Source of the DNA: Desmospora activa DSM 45169
Lineage (GTDB): Bacteria > Bacillota > Bacilli > Thermoactinomycetales > DSM-45169
Assembly (NCBI RefSeq): GCF_003046315.1
Contig: NZ_PZZP01000001.1
Coordinates: forward strand, 1,922,001 to 1,986,000
Direction: 5' to 3'
Length of the DNA stretch: 64,000 nucleotides
Part shown: one piece after another, positions 44,746 through 53,896 of the stretch
Layout of the letters: every line of letters begins with the position of its first letter
Position numbering within the stretch: position 1 is the first letter of the stretch
Made by a program: the position numbers and the translations under genes
The notes under the pieces: generated by a model
What the model was told of the DNA's origin: nothing
The model's input: the letters and a program-made list of their open reading frames with translations, nothing else
The model's database searches: none

Positions 44746-45106
44746 GGACGGAACAGCTCACCCTTTTTTCCGCTGAGGAATTGGGATGGATTGAATATTT
44801 CCCTTTGGCCGGGCAGACGGGAGTCGAACGCAGATAATCCCGCTGTTGCAATTGGTCTACATTGGCAGGGTAGTTTCCCGTCTCCAAATAATGATTATCC
44901 GCCTGGGTTCCGATCAATTTGCGATTCGCTTCACATGATTTTGCTTGTGCCGACTCTCCTGCCGCCTTTAAATTGGGTAATGCAATCGCAATTATAATAC
45001 CGATGACAAATAGCACCACCAACATCTCAATCAATGTAAAACCGCGCTCGTTATTCCAGATCCTTTGTCTCACGCGATAACCTGCTACTAAAAACATAGA
45101 AAACAT
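44735..45106 (-). CDS. comGC: Competence major pseudopilin ComGC
   Basis: 123 residues as drawn. Canonical prepilin sequence RGFTLIEMLVVLFVIGIIIA followed by a short globular domain with two cysteines (VCPAKG, VSCSV) able to form the known intramolecular disulfide. ComGC is the main subunit of the transformation pseudopilus. A GTG at 45073 would give the usual short leader and is probably the ancestral start. Neither start has a good ribosome binding site, because an IS element separates the gene from the site that remains after comGB (46271-46280). Confidence 0.85.
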   Translation of the reverse strand: MFSMFLVAGYRVRQRIWNNERGFTLIEMLVVLFVIGIIIAIALPNLKAAGESAQAKSCEANRKLIGTQADNHYLETGNYPANVDQLQQRDYLRSTPVCPAKGKYSIHPNSSAEKRVSCSVHGD

Positions 45107-45122
45107 CCCTATGTCTAGATTT

Positions 45123-46270
45123 TTCCTGCTTCAACGTGTCCCGTCTCGCCAAAAGCTCACTACTGCGGTTAGTATGACACTCCACAGGCGTAAATCCCCG
45201 TGTAGCCCACGGTACATATATGCATGCTCGTTAGGTGAGCACCACATATTCGCGCGCTTGCGCTAAATTCATCGCTGCGTTGACATCGCGATCGCCTTCA
45301 TAGCCGCAGTGGTCGCAGCGAAAAATCCGCTCAGACAGCGAGAGTTTGCCCTTTTTTGCACCACAGCACGAACACAATTTGCTCGAAGGGTAAAACAAGG
45401 CAACTTCACGCAATTGGATTTTCCACTTTTGACAAGCTTGAATGAGTTTCTGTTTAAAGTCGTAAAACCCTTGAGCGGCAATCGCTTTCGCTAAATGTCG
45501 GTTGCGCATCATGCCGCGCACATTCAATTGCTCGATGGTGATGGTGGCTGGCTTGGTTTTCACCAGTTGGCTCACCACCCAAGCGCGGTACGCTTTGCGC
45601 TTATTGGCTAAGCGCTGATGTAGCTTTTGCACGCGCAGGATGTTTTTTCTGATGTTGCTTCCACCTTCAGTAGCAGGCTTTTCACCTCACTTCTTTGCTT
45701 CATATTTGCGAGACAACGCGCGCTGGGCGCGCTTCAAACGTCGCTCGCACTGTTTCACTGTGGAAGACTTATTAATGTTGCGAAATACTTCACCTTCGCT
45801 TGTAAAAGCGAAGCTTTTAATGCCAAGATCGACGCCGATTCCCGAGCCATTTGGTTGAACGTCAATGGATGTTTCTTCAACCTCAACGAGCACCGAAATA
45901 TAGTACCGATCCGCCTTTTCCGTCAGCGTGCAACTGACGACTTTGGCGTTTGTCGGGATATAGCCGTACTCTTTGAGTCTCGTCCATCCAATGGTCGGGA
46001 TTTTGATGCGATGACGTTTGACAAGTAAATCGCCTTTGTTGTTTTTTGGAAAATAGGCACCTGTTTCTTGGCGCTGTTTTTTCTTCAAGCGCGGTCGCCG
46101 AGAATGACCGTCTTTCCGCTCATTTCTTTGTCAAAAGATGCCCCGATGTACGCAAGATACTGTTCAACTGACTCATTTCTTTTGGTGAATGGTGTTTATT
46201 CATACTAACCACTATAGAATGAGATTCCATTTCTTTCCATATTTTTCTATAAAAATGAGTGCTGTTTTTT
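45123..46270 (-). mobile_element. TnpB-only IS200/IS605-type element inserted in the comG operon
   Basis: Non-comG DNA between the comGB stop plus its following ribosome binding site (46271-46280) and comGC. It carries a decayed tnpB but no Y1 transposase tnpA. The downstream flank has GTTGAAGCAGGAA (minus strand, 45135-45123), which resembles the 3' ends of IS1341-group elements, and a CCGTG/CACGG hairpin near 45205-45220 that could belong to the end or its omega RNA. Exact ends are uncertain by tens of bases. Confidence 0.75.
45231..46130 (-). pseudogene. tnpB: RNA-guided nuclease TnpB, N-truncated with an internal stop
   Basis: One frame from 46130 to 45231 containing a single in-frame TGA at 45689-45687. 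Before it: RPRLKKKQ..., the KADRYYISVLVEVEE strand pair and the RuvC-I aspartate in GIGVDLGIKSFAF. After it: 18 further codons, then NKRKAYRAWVVSQLV, the RuvC-II Glu in TIEQLNVRGM, the zinc finger CSCCGAKK...CDHCGYEG and the RuvC-III Asp in DRDVNAAMNLA. All three catalytic acidic residues remain, but the N-terminal ~80-100 residues are missing (a TGA lies just upstream at 46133-46131) and the internal stop splits the protein. Probably non-functional. Confidence 0.88.
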
Positions 46271-46280
46271 CACTCCTTTT

Positions 46281-47333
46281 TTACATCGCTTGTACCAAAT
46301 GCAACATCGGCAAAAACATCGCAATAACAGTAGCTGCCATCAACAACCCGATCACAAAAATCAAAATTGGTTCCAAGCTTCGCGTCCATCGTCTCAGCCG
46401 TTCCCGCATGATCAATTCCGTTCCCCTACCCAAGGTGAGCAGGGATTGATCCAAACGGCCGGACTCCTCACCTAATGCAGCCAACCGCGATAGCGCCGGT
46501 AGAAATCGTCCCCCTTCATTTTCAACCGATTGGTGAAATGCCTCCCCCTGTAACAAACCCAACCGAATTCGATCCACACTCCGGGCCAAGGAACCCCATG
46601 GACTCAATTCCCCAATGATTTCCACCGCTCGTAACAGCGGCACTCCAGACTGAAGCAGACTTCCTAATTGCACGGTCAGGTAATGGGTAAAGCGCAGGGT
46701 ATAAAAAGAGCGCAAGAGAGGAAGCCGCCGCCACCGTTCCTCAACAACCGCACGACGATCCGGGGATAGATGGGAGATCACCCTTTGTAAGATCCAGATC
46801 GACAAAACCATTCCCGCTACCGTCAATCCCACTGTCGGCAAAAACTGATGGACGGTTAACACCGTTTTCGTATAAAGCGGCAACTCCAACCCCATGGTTT
46901 CATACAATTCGGTAAACCGTGGGACGATGGTTGTCACGAGAAAGGAAAAGGAAAATCCTACTAACAGCAGTACAACCAACGGATACGCCATTGCCTGTGA
47001 CACTTCCCGATAGAAGCGAGCTTGCTGGGTGTAATACTCTTCACACTGTTTTAATCCAAAAATTAAATCTCCGTGTTCTTCCGCAGCACGAATAAAAGAG
47101 ACAAACAACGGCGGAAATCCAGCGTCAGCCAAGGCATGTGACAAACTCTCCCCGCGATCCAAGGCAGATTGAATCGCATCCGCTTCTTCCGGTTTCAATA
47201 TCTCCTGCTCCTGCAATAACCGTAAACTGGGAACGAGCGAAAAACCGGCATCCAACAGTTGGCCCAGATGTTGACTTACTTGAGCCAGACGATCAACCGG
47301 GATGCGTTTTTCCCTTTTCCACAATCGTTTCAT
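46281..47333 (-). CDS. comGB: Competence membrane protein ComGB (type II secretion GspF family)
   Basis: 350 residues. Two GspF domains with conserved SLSHALADAGFPPLFVSFI and the GEESGRLDQSLLTLG motif, and three membrane helices (YPLVVLLLVGFSFSFL, VGLTVAGMVLSIWIL, ILIFVIGLLMAATVIAM). Polytopic platform protein for pseudopilus assembly. ATG after GGAGGT, inside the comGA 3' end (41-base overlap). Its stop is immediately followed by AAAAAGGAGTG, the orphaned ribosome binding site once used by comGC. Confidence 0.9.
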   Translation of the reverse strand: MKRLWKREKRIPVDRLAQVSQHLGQLLDAGFSLVPSLRLLQEQEILKPEEADAIQSALDRGESLSHALADAGFPPLFVSFIRAAEEHGDLIFGLKQCEEYYTQQARFYREVSQAMAYPLVVLLLVGFSFSFLVTTIVPRFTELYETMGLELPLYTKTVLTVHQFLPTVGLTVAGMVLSIWILQRVISHLSPDRRAVVEERWRRLPLLRSFYTLRFTHYLTVQLGSLLQSGVPLLRAVEIIGELSPWGSLARSVDRIRLGLLQGEAFHQSVENEGGRFLPALSRLAALGEESGRLDQSLLTLGRGTELIMRERLRRWTRSLEPILIFVIGLLMAATVIAMFLPMLHLVQAM

Positions 47334-48411
47334 TGCTTACCTCCACCACCCGATGATATTCCGCAATCGTGGTCTGGCCGGTTAATACTTTTTCCAAGAT
47401 CACTTCTTGAAGCGGACGCATTCCCGCTTTTTTAAATGCATTCCGCAACTGGGCAAGGGAAGCGCGTTCCACCACGAGGGGTTGCATTTCTTCTTTTAGC
47501 GCCAACACTTCAAATGCCCCCGTTCGTCGGCGATACCCGGTCTGATGACATTTTTCACACCCCACTCCGCGACAGTAACGACAAATCAAACGTACCAACC
47601 GTTGCGCCACCACACCTGTCAAGGCTGAGGCGATTTTATACGGTTCAATATCCATATCCAATAACCGCGTAATCGAACTGGCCGCATCCAGCGTATGCAA
47701 AGTAGTCAACACTAAGTGCCCAGTCAAAGCGGCCCTGATCGCGATTTCCGCAGTTTCTCGATCCCGCACCTCGCCCAACATGATGATGTCGGGATCCTGC
47801 CGCAAAACCGCACGTAATCCCAACGCAAATGTGAGACCCGCTTTGCGGTTCATCTGAATCTGATTAATCCCCGGAAGTTGGAATTCCACCGGATCTTCCA
47901 ATGTGACGACGTTTCGCTCCGAGCGGTTCAATTCCTGAAGCATTGAATACAATGTAGTAGTTTTTCCCGTCCCGGTCGGTCCGGTCACAACGATCAGTCC
48001 ACCCGGCTTAGTCAACATGGATCGAAGCCGTTCCGCCTCGTCTTTGCCCACTCCCAGCTCAGACAGAGAAAGAAGCTCTGGCCGGTTGCGCAACAATCGC
48101 AACACCAGCTTCTCTCCGTGTAACGTAGGCATACTGGATACACGGATATCCACCCGTTCTCTACGGTCCTGCATCATCATGGCACCGTCTTGCGGCAGCC
48201 GTTTTTCTCCGATATCCATATGGGCCATCACCTTGATCCGGGAAACCAGTGCCCCCAAAGTCTCTTTGGGAAATTGACGCAAAGGGACTAAAAAACCATC
48301 CACCCGCTGACGAATGTTGACGTGATCATGCTGTGGTTCAATATGTAAGTCACTCGCACCGGAGCGAATGGTCTCTTCCAATAATTCTGTCACCGTTTGA
48401 GCCGCATCCAC
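47293..48411 (-). CDS. comGA: Competence traffic ATPase ComGA (GspE/PilB family)
   Basis: 372 residues. Walker A GPTGTGKTTTLYS, the Asp box LEDPVEF, the HLVLTTLHTLDA motif and a C-terminal zinc-binding CRYCRGVGCEKCHQTGYRRR. It powers assembly of the transformation pseudopilus. Start at GTG 48411, with GGAGGTGA at seven bases; the frame stays open 70 codons further upstream but without coding character. First gene of the comG operon. Confidence 0.93.
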   Translation of the reverse strand: MDAAQTVTELLEETIRSGASDLHIEPQHDHVNIRQRVDGFLVPLRQFPKETLGALVSRIKVMAHMDIGEKRLPQDGAMMMQDRRERVDIRVSSMPTLHGEKLVLRLLRNRPELLSLSELGVGKDEAERLRSMLTKPGGLIVVTGPTGTGKTTTLYSMLQELNRSERNVVTLEDPVEFQLPGINQIQMNRKAGLTFALGLRAVLRQDPDIIMLGEVRDRETAEIAIRAALTGHLVLTTLHTLDAASSITRLLDMDIEPYKIASALTGVVAQRLVRLICRYCRGVGCEKCHQTGYRRRTGAFEVLALKEEMQPLVVERASLAQLRNAFKKAGMRPLQEVILEKVLTGQTTIAEYHRVVEVSNETIVEKGKTHPG

Positions 48412-48595
48412 CTTTTCACCTCCTTTTGTTTGGAAAGATTGTCTTACGATTCCTTCTCTTCGACATTTTTCGCCATATCCCTTCCTAAATTGTATTTTTT
48501 TATATAAATTTGTCGAAGTTGCATAATATATCGCTGTTGGATACATAGTAAAAGTGCCATGGAAAGAACTAAAAAAGCCCTTCCCCCTGTATTGA

Positions 48596-48670
48596 TGGGG
48601 AGTAGCCAAGAGGTAAGGCAACGGACTTTGACTCCGTGATACGCAGGTTCGATCCCTGCCTCCCCAGCCA
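48596..48670 (+). tRNA. tRNA-Gln(TTG)
   Basis: Acceptor TGGGGAG/CTCCCCA with the U1-A72 pair typical of tRNA-Gln, anticodon stem ACGGA/TCCGT with loop CTTTGAC (anticodon TTG), T-arm GGTTCGATCC, discriminator G and encoded CCA. Divergent from comGA; a possible promoter is TTGCAT-N17-TACATA just upstream. Confidence 0.94.
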
Positions 48671-48673
48671 AAC

Positions 48674-48704
48674 GCCCCCCCATCCTGAGTTGGATGGGGG
48701 CTTT
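48674..48704 (+). terminator. Terminator of tRNA-Gln
   Basis: Stem CCCCCATCC/GGATGGGGG with a TGAGTT loop, flanked by G..C and then TTT; starts four bases past the CCA end. Confidence 0.8.
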
Positions 48705-48816
48705 ACGTTCTCTTCAAAAAATATCCATCAAATTTTCCTTTTTTATCCCTCGACTGATTCCATATAATCCTTTACCATATAGAAGAATTGCCTTTAAATA
48801 GGGGGTGGAAAAGTTC

Positions 48817-49641
48817 ATGTTACTCATATCAACCATTGCACTGGTACTGTTCGTTATCTGGTGGGGAATCGGCCATTATAACACCTATAAACCTACTGTT
48901 AAACACATTGATATTGAGATTACTCACCCCATCGAAAATAATGGTCTACGCATTTTGCACTTATCAGATCTTCATATGGAACGGTGCTCGATCTCCCCTG
49001 AAATCCTGCTGGAACAGGTGAAAAGCGAACGGATCGACTTAATCGCCTTAACCGGTGATTATCTGGATACCAAACAGATGACAGCACGCTTTCTCCAATA
49101 TATGGACGTCCTCAATAGCCTAAAGCCTCGTTACGGCATGTATGCCGTTTTTGGCAATCACGATTACTGTATCGCTGACCATTTGCCTTACATTCAAACG
49201 GAAATGGAACGTCGTGGCTGTATCGTTCTTAAAAACGAGCATCATACCATCGAGATTGACGGTCAAAAACTAAATATCATCGGAATCGACGATGCCTATA
49301 CTGGCCGTAGTGATGCGGATCGTGCCTATGAGGGCGTTTCAGATGGAATCAATCTGGTGTTAACCCATGATCCCCACATTGTGTTGGAGATGGATCACCA
49401 TTTTGATTATCTCTTATCTGGGCATTTTCACGGTGGGCAAATCTGTTGGCCAAAACCCTACCATCTGCGCAAAATGGGTAAGCTTCCCGGTCTCAATATC
49501 ATCAGTGGCCTGCACTATCACCAACAGCGCGCTTTTTATATCAGTGACGGCTTGGGACAGACCGGATTTAATTTGCGCTACGGTTCCCGTCCAGAGATCA
49601 CCTTTCACAGCCTCGGTTCCGGACCATCCATGAAATCGTAA
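48817..49641 (+). CDS. Membrane-anchored metallophosphoesterase (YkuE/YkoQ-like)
   Basis: 274 residues. N-terminal membrane anchor, then the calcineurin-like motifs in order: LSDLHM, TGDYLD, GNHDYC, THDP, SGHFHGGQ, all metal ligands present. Family members act on UDP-diacylglucosamine, phospholipids or wall polymers at the membrane; the substrate is unknown. Start at ATG 48817, nine bases after GGGGGTG. In B. subtilis a related phosphoesterase (ykoQ) is clustered with ykoN and ykoP; the same three families are neighbours here (this gene converges on a ykoP-ykoN pair). Confidence 0.88.
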   Translation: MLLISTIALVLFVIWWGIGHYNTYKPTVKHIDIEITHPIENNGLRILHLSDLHMERCSISPEILLEQVKSERIDLIALTGDYLDTKQMTARFLQYMDVLNSLKPRYGMYAVFGNHDYCIADHLPYIQTEMERRGCIVLKNEHHTIEIDGQKLNIIGIDDAYTGRSDADRAYEGVSDGINLVLTHDPHIVLEMDHHFDYLLSGHFHGGQICWPKPYHLRKMGKLPGLNIISGLHYHQQRAFYISDGLGQTGFNLRYGSRPEITFHSLGSGPSMKS

Positions 49642-49654
49642 AATGCATCTCGAA

Positions 49655-49700
49655 ACAAGCGTTGGCGACCTCTTGGTGCCAACGCTTGTTTTTTTATTTT
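49655..49700. terminator. Strong terminator between convergent genes
   Basis: Stem ACAAGCGTTGGC/GCCAACGCTTGT, 11-base loop, followed by TTTTTTTATTTTT on the plus strand. Confidence 0.9.
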
Positions 49701-49717
49701 TAGTGGGGATAAATGAG

Positions 49718-50830
49718 TTAACCCAATATCACCTCGGCGGCATCTAAAGCTGAGTGCGGCTTACCCAAACGGCTGGCCCGTATTCGCATCTCTTCCCAGC
49801 GTTGCGGCGCTTGCATCAGGGGATAGATATGACGAGGAATAGACGCCGGCCGATCCTGTCTCAATGCGACGCGATGATTGGTTAAAAAGCGGCTGTTTCG
49901 CTCTTCCTGTCCTGGAATCGGACGGCATATCATAATGGGAAGCCCAACGGCTAACGCTTCCGAACTGGTTAATCCCCCTGCTTTACTAACAATCAAATCG
50001 GATGCGTTCATCCATTCCCGTATCTTATGTGTATAGCCCACCAAGTGAACACCGGGCTCCCCCCGATAACGGGAAGATAATCGCTCCAACAACCGTTTGT
50101 TCCGTCCTGTTACCACAATCAGCTCCCCAGTGGGCATCTCCCTTTGAAACGATGCCATCGCTTGCTCCAAGGGCCCCAAACCGACACCTCCACCCATCAA
50201 TAACACAGTAAAGGCGGCAGGATCGATCCCCATCTTCTGCTTTAATGACGTTTTTTCTTCTGTTTCATCGGCAAAGCGAGGGTCGATCGGAATGCCGGTC
50301 GCCCATAAGCGCTCACGGGGCACATGAAACACCGTATGGATATTCTCGGCTAAGCTCTCATGAGCGACTAAGTAAAAATCAACGGCTGGGTGCATCCAAA
50401 AAGCATTGGCGGCAAAGTCGGTAATCGCCGCTCCCAAGCGAAAATGAAGTCTGTTTTTCTCCTTTAGCCGCCCCATTGCCCCTAGGCAAAAGGCATGGGT
50501 ACATACCACAACATCCGGTTGATATTGTGTGAGCAGGCGGGACAGTTTAGCTGATAGCACCTCTCCCAATGGGGTTTGAAACCATTGGCTCCAGGTTCTT
50601 TCCCGTTGATAAGCCACCCCCCACAAATTAGGCACAAAGCGGAGGGTATTTAAGTAAAAATGGCGAATGCAGATCTCCAGCGATGGGCTAAAATGGGATA
50701 AACCGCATTCAATTTTTACCTGAACATGGGGATCGACCCGCTTGAGACCGGCACGAATCGCTTTGGCCGCCTGATAATGTCCGCTGCCTCCAATGGTTTC
50801 GGTTAAAAGCAATACCCGTGTCCCACTCAT
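49718..50830 (-). CDS. MGDG synthase/UgtP family glycosyltransferase (YkoN-like)
   Basis: 370 residues. N-terminal MGDG-synthase domain (TETIGGSGHYQAAKAI and TDFAANAFWMHP) and a C-terminal GT28 donor domain (LLMGGGVGLGPLEQAM, SKAGGLTSSEALAVGLP, and the PIPGQEERNSRFL motif). These enzymes move a sugar from a UDP-sugar to diacylglycerol. Closest by context to B. subtilis YkoN, whose role is not fully known, rather than the housekeeping UgtP. Overlaps ykoP by four bases. Confidence 0.87.
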   Translation of the reverse strand: MSGTRVLLLTETIGGSGHYQAAKAIRAGLKRVDPHVQVKIECGLSHFSPSLEICIRHFYLNTLRFVPNLWGVAYQRERTWSQWFQTPLGEVLSAKLSRLLTQYQPDVVVCTHAFCLGAMGRLKEKNRLHFRLGAAITDFAANAFWMHPAVDFYLVAHESLAENIHTVFHVPRERLWATGIPIDPRFADETEEKTSLKQKMGIDPAAFTVLLMGGGVGLGPLEQAMASFQREMPTGELIVVTGRNKRLLERLSSRYRGEPGVHLVGYTHKIREWMNASDLIVSKAGGLTSSEALAVGLPIMICRPIPGQEERNSRFLTNHRVALRQDRPASIPRHIYPLMQAPQRWEEMRIRASRLGKPHSALDAAEVILG

Positions 50831-51420
50831 GGCTCCGTCCTCATTTTATAGGTTCGATTCAATTGATGGCGGGAGATAAACACCCGTTTCGGAACTAAAC
50901 CGCGTCGGCTGTAAAGCTGTTTCCATTGTGTCGGCTGACAAAAGAGTAAGATCAATTTTAAAAGCATCGTTTTGGATTTACTTTTCCAGGGATGATTAAA
51001 ATCAGCAATATCAAACCCAAGATGATCGGCTCCCCGGAAGAGAAAAGTGGTTCCTGCCAACACTTGAATCTCTTCACTATGGGGATGTTGGTTAATAAAC
51101 ATCGCCAAAGCAGGCAATGACTGCCGAATTCGCCTCATCACCATCAACTCCATGCGGAGGGCTGTAACTGATTGCCCTCCGTTTTTACGGGCCGAACGTA
51201 ACAACTGGGCTAAGCGCCAATTGTGAAGATGGAGTTTGGCATACCGATCACCAGGATGTAATTTGACCCCATCACGGGTTGTCAATGATTCTCCGCGATA
51301 TCGTTTAATCACCACCCGAAATAAGTTTTGATTTTCCTGATCCACGTACTGTAACCGACTGATATGAAAATAAATCCAGTCCACCACACGCCATAAATGA
51401 ATAATTCCGCCGGTCACCAC
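50827..51420 (-). CDS. YkoP family protein
   Basis: About 197 residues from GTG 51420, eight bases after GGGGGAG; the open frame extends 22 codons further up without an RBS. N-terminal hydrophobic stretch (LWRVVDWIYFHISRLQYVD), then a conserved small domain with GDRYAKLHLHNWRLAQLL and the basic C-terminal KRVFISRHQLNR. The set matches the uncharacterised Bacillus YkoP. Coupled with the YkoN-like transferase, so probably part of the same lipid or wall-sugar pathway. Confidence 0.78.
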   Translation of the reverse strand: MVTGGIIHLWRVVDWIYFHISRLQYVDQENQNLFRVVIKRYRGESLTTRDGVKLHPGDRYAKLHLHNWRLAQLLRSARKNGGQSVTALRMELMVMRRIRQSLPALAMFINQHPHSEEIQVLAGTTFLFRGADHLGFDIADFNHPWKSKSKTMLLKLILLFCQPTQWKQLYSRRGLVPKRVFISRHQLNRTYKMRTEP

Positions 51421-51510
51421 TCCAACTTCTCCCCCTTTCAACTGGAACAGAGTTAGTATGGGCCAAAGCAAAAGCCCCCATTCCAACTCGAAGGAGTTGA
51501 TGCGGATAAG

Positions 51511-51537
51511 GAAAAACCACCCGGCAGTCGGGTGGTT
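51511..51537 (-). terminator. Terminator of nifS-thiI
   Basis: Minus strand: AACCACCCG/CGGGTGGTT stem followed by TTTTTCC, immediately after the thiI stop. Confidence 0.85.
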
Positions 51538-51539
51538 CC

Positions 51540-52736
51540 TTAAAAATAATGAAATTCGTCTTCTCCCTGTCCAGGTTTAAGATGGATCAATTCCGTTCCT
51601 GCTACCGCTTCCCGCACCAACTGCTCCACATCCAGGCGCGCTTCCAATTCCCGGGATAAGGCGACACTGGGCCGGGTGACCGGTGATTTGGGCTGAAAAA
51701 CGGTACAACAATCTTCATAAGGAAGGATGGAGGTTTCATAGGTACCGATCCGTTTCGAGATATCCATGATCTCCTGTTTGTCCATGCCGATCAGCGGACG
51801 CAAAATAGGAAGGCGAGCCGCATCATTGATGGCATTCATACTCTCCAGTGTTTGACTGGCCACCTGGCCCAAACTCTCCCCCGTCACCAGTGCCAATGCG
51901 CCTTGATTGCGGGCAATGGCTTCCGATATCCGTACCATATAACGGCGCATAATGGTAATCAAGTACGATTGCTGGCATTTTTCCCGGATCTGTGTCTGAA
52001 TCTCCGTAAAGGGGACAACATGCAAACGAATATCCCCGCCGTATCGAGTCAAAATCTGAGCAAGATCCACCACTTTTTGTTTGGCTCGCTCACTGGTAAA
52101 GGGATAACTGTGAAAATGGACCGCTTCCACTGTCGCCCCCCGTTTCATCGCCAGATAGGCGGCAACCGGGCTATCGATGCCACCGGACAACATCAGCATC
52201 ACCCGTCCACTGCTGCCCACAGGCAATCCACCCAAACCGGGAACATCACGACCATACAGATAGGTCGCCTCTTTTCGTACCTCTACATGCAGCAATAATT
52301 CCGGATTGTGCACATCGACCCGAAGACCTTCAATCTCCCGCAAAATCGCACTTCCTACCTGCCGATTGATGGTATTGGAATCATGGGAAAAACCTTTGTG
52401 CGCCCGTTTGGCCTTCACTTTAAACGTCCGCGGAAGTGGCTCATGTTCCTTTACCAACTCAATGGCTGCTTGCTTGATCGTATCCAAGTCCGTCTCCACT
52501 TTTTTGGCGGGACAGATGCCAACTACACCGAATACCTCACGCAAGGAATCGATCACTGCTTCCATCGGCTCTCCCTGTAACTCTACAAAAATGCGACCAT
52601 ATGTCTTTTTTAATCTAGCATTAGGAAATGAAGCCAGTTTGAAGCGGATATTTTGCATTAATCGATTTTCAAAATCGGAGCGATTGCGCCCCTTTAAGGC
52701 TAACTCACCGTATCGTACCAAAATCCATTCACTCAT
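51540..52736 (-). CDS. thiI: tRNA 4-thiouridine synthetase ThiI
   Basis: 398 residues. NFLD/THUMP domain in the first ~165 residues (KKTYGRIFVEL, RTFKVKAKRAHKGF), then the PP-loop ATPase domain with the SGGIDSPVAAY motif and DCCTVFQPKSP. It lacks the C-terminal rhodanese domain of E. coli ThiI, as in other Firmicutes, and takes sulfur directly from the partner desulfurase encoded just upstream. Makes 4-thiouridine at position 8 of tRNAs. ATG overlaps the desulfurase stop by four bases. Confidence 0.95.
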   Translation of the reverse strand: MSEWILVRYGELALKGRNRSDFENRLMQNIRFKLASFPNARLKKTYGRIFVELQGEPMEAVIDSLREVFGVVGICPAKKVETDLDTIKQAAIELVKEHEPLPRTFKVKAKRAHKGFSHDSNTINRQVGSAILREIEGLRVDVHNPELLLHVEVRKEATYLYGRDVPGLGGLPVGSSGRVMLMLSGGIDSPVAAYLAMKRGATVEAVHFHSYPFTSERAKQKVVDLAQILTRYGGDIRLHVVPFTEIQTQIREKCQQSYLITIMRRYMVRISEAIARNQGALALVTGESLGQVASQTLESMNAINDAARLPILRPLIGMDKQEIMDISKRIGTYETSILPYEDCCTVFQPKSPVTRPSVALSRELEARLDVEQLVREAVAGTELIHLKPGQGEDEFHYF

Positions 52737-53896
52737 ATACCATGCACCTTCATCAGTTGTTGTAATCGCGGAATTACCCGTTTTAGAGCCTCCGCGACTC
52801 GGTCGATATCATTTGCTTCCGTATCCATCCCCATGCTGATTCGAATCGCCCCGATCGCCTCTTCATCACTTAGCCCCATTGCCTTCAGAATGCGACTAGG
52901 CTTCTCCCCTTTAGAAGAGCAGGCTGATTTACTGGAGACAATAACTCCCTCTTCCTCTAAGGCATGGACGATCACTTCCGACTTCAACCCCGGAAAGGAA
53001 AGAGAAAGAATATGAGGAGCACTGCCCGTACGACTCACATCTCCGTTTACCCGCATCCCTGTCAATGTTTCACTCACCTGTTCCAACATCGATTCTTTCC
53101 AGTCCGCCCACCGATTTGTCGCCTCCAGGCGCTGTTGCTCCGCTAACACCGCCGCTTTGGATAAGCCGACGATTCCTGGTACATTTAGCGTTCCTGAACG
53201 AAAACCCTCTTCCTGGCCTCCTCCGACTAGTAGCGGGGTTAGTCGCACCCCTTCGCGAATATAGAGGGCACCTGCCCCTTTCGGTCCATGAAATTTATGG
53301 GCGGAGAAGGTCATCAGATCAACGCCCCATTGTTGCGGTTGCAACGGGACTTTGCCAAAAGCCTGAACCGCATCCACATGAAAAAGAACCTTGGGGTAGC
53401 GGCGCAGTCGCTCCCCGATCGCTTGTACCGGCTGGATGGTACCCGTTTCATTATTGACATGCATCACCGATACAAGCACGGTATCCTCTGTAACTGCCTC
53501 TTCCACCGCTTGCGGATCTACTCTTCCCAGACTGTCCACAGGCAAAACCGTAACCTTCCAGCCTTCCTGCTTTAACTGTCCCATCACTTCATACACAGAA
53601 GCATGTTCGACCGCAGTCGTCACAATGTGGCGACCACGTTGGCGAAACTGATAAGCCGCCCCTTTGACGGCGAGGTTGTTTGATTCCGTCCCGCCTGAAG
53701 TAAACACGAGGGATGAAGGGGAGACGCGTAATGTATCGGCCAGCGCCCGCCGTGCCTGGGTGACTAGCCGTTCCGCCTTCCCCCCCAAACCATGGAGAGA
53801 GGCGGGATTTCCATATATGTTTTGCATGACATCCGTCATGACGCGTACCACTTCAGGATTGATTCGCGTTGTAGCACTATTGTCCAGATAGATCAT
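52733..53896 (-). CDS. Cysteine desulfurase (NifZ/IscS-type, partner of ThiI)
   Basis: 387 residues. Class-V PLP aminotransferase fold: YLDNSATT start, FTSGGTESNN, PLP Lys in SAHKFHGPKG, and the catalytic Cys in SSKSACSSKGE. It passes persulfide sulfur to ThiI, as NifZ does in B. subtilis. AAAGGATG before the ATG. Coupled with thiI. Confidence 0.92.
   Translation of the reverse strand: MIYLDNSATTRINPEVVRVMTDVMQNIYGNPASLHGLGGKAERLVTQARRALADTLRVSPSSLVFTSGGTESNNLAVKGAAYQFRQRGRHIVTTAVEHASVYEVMGQLKQEGWKVTVLPVDSLGRVDPQAVEEAVTEDTVLVSVMHVNNETGTIQPVQAIGERLRRYPKVLFHVDAVQAFGKVPLQPQQWGVDLMTFSAHKFHGPKGAGALYIREGVRLTPLLVGGGQEEGFRSGTLNVPGIVGLSKAAVLAEQQRLEATNRWADWKESMLEQVSETLTGMRVNGDVSRTGSAPHILSLSFPGLKSEVIVHALEEEGVIVSSKSACSSKGEKPSRILKAMGLSDEEAIGAIRISMGMDTEANDIDRVAEALKRVIPRLQQLMKVHGI

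Noticed and set aside
45231-46130. Active RNA-guided nuclease system
   Set aside because: tnpB lacks its N-terminus and has an internal stop, and no tnpA is present, so it is treated as a decayed element even though the catalytic residues survive.
48444-48683. Minus-strand 79-codon frame over tRNA-Gln
   Set aside because: It is the antisense translation of the tRNA and its flanks.
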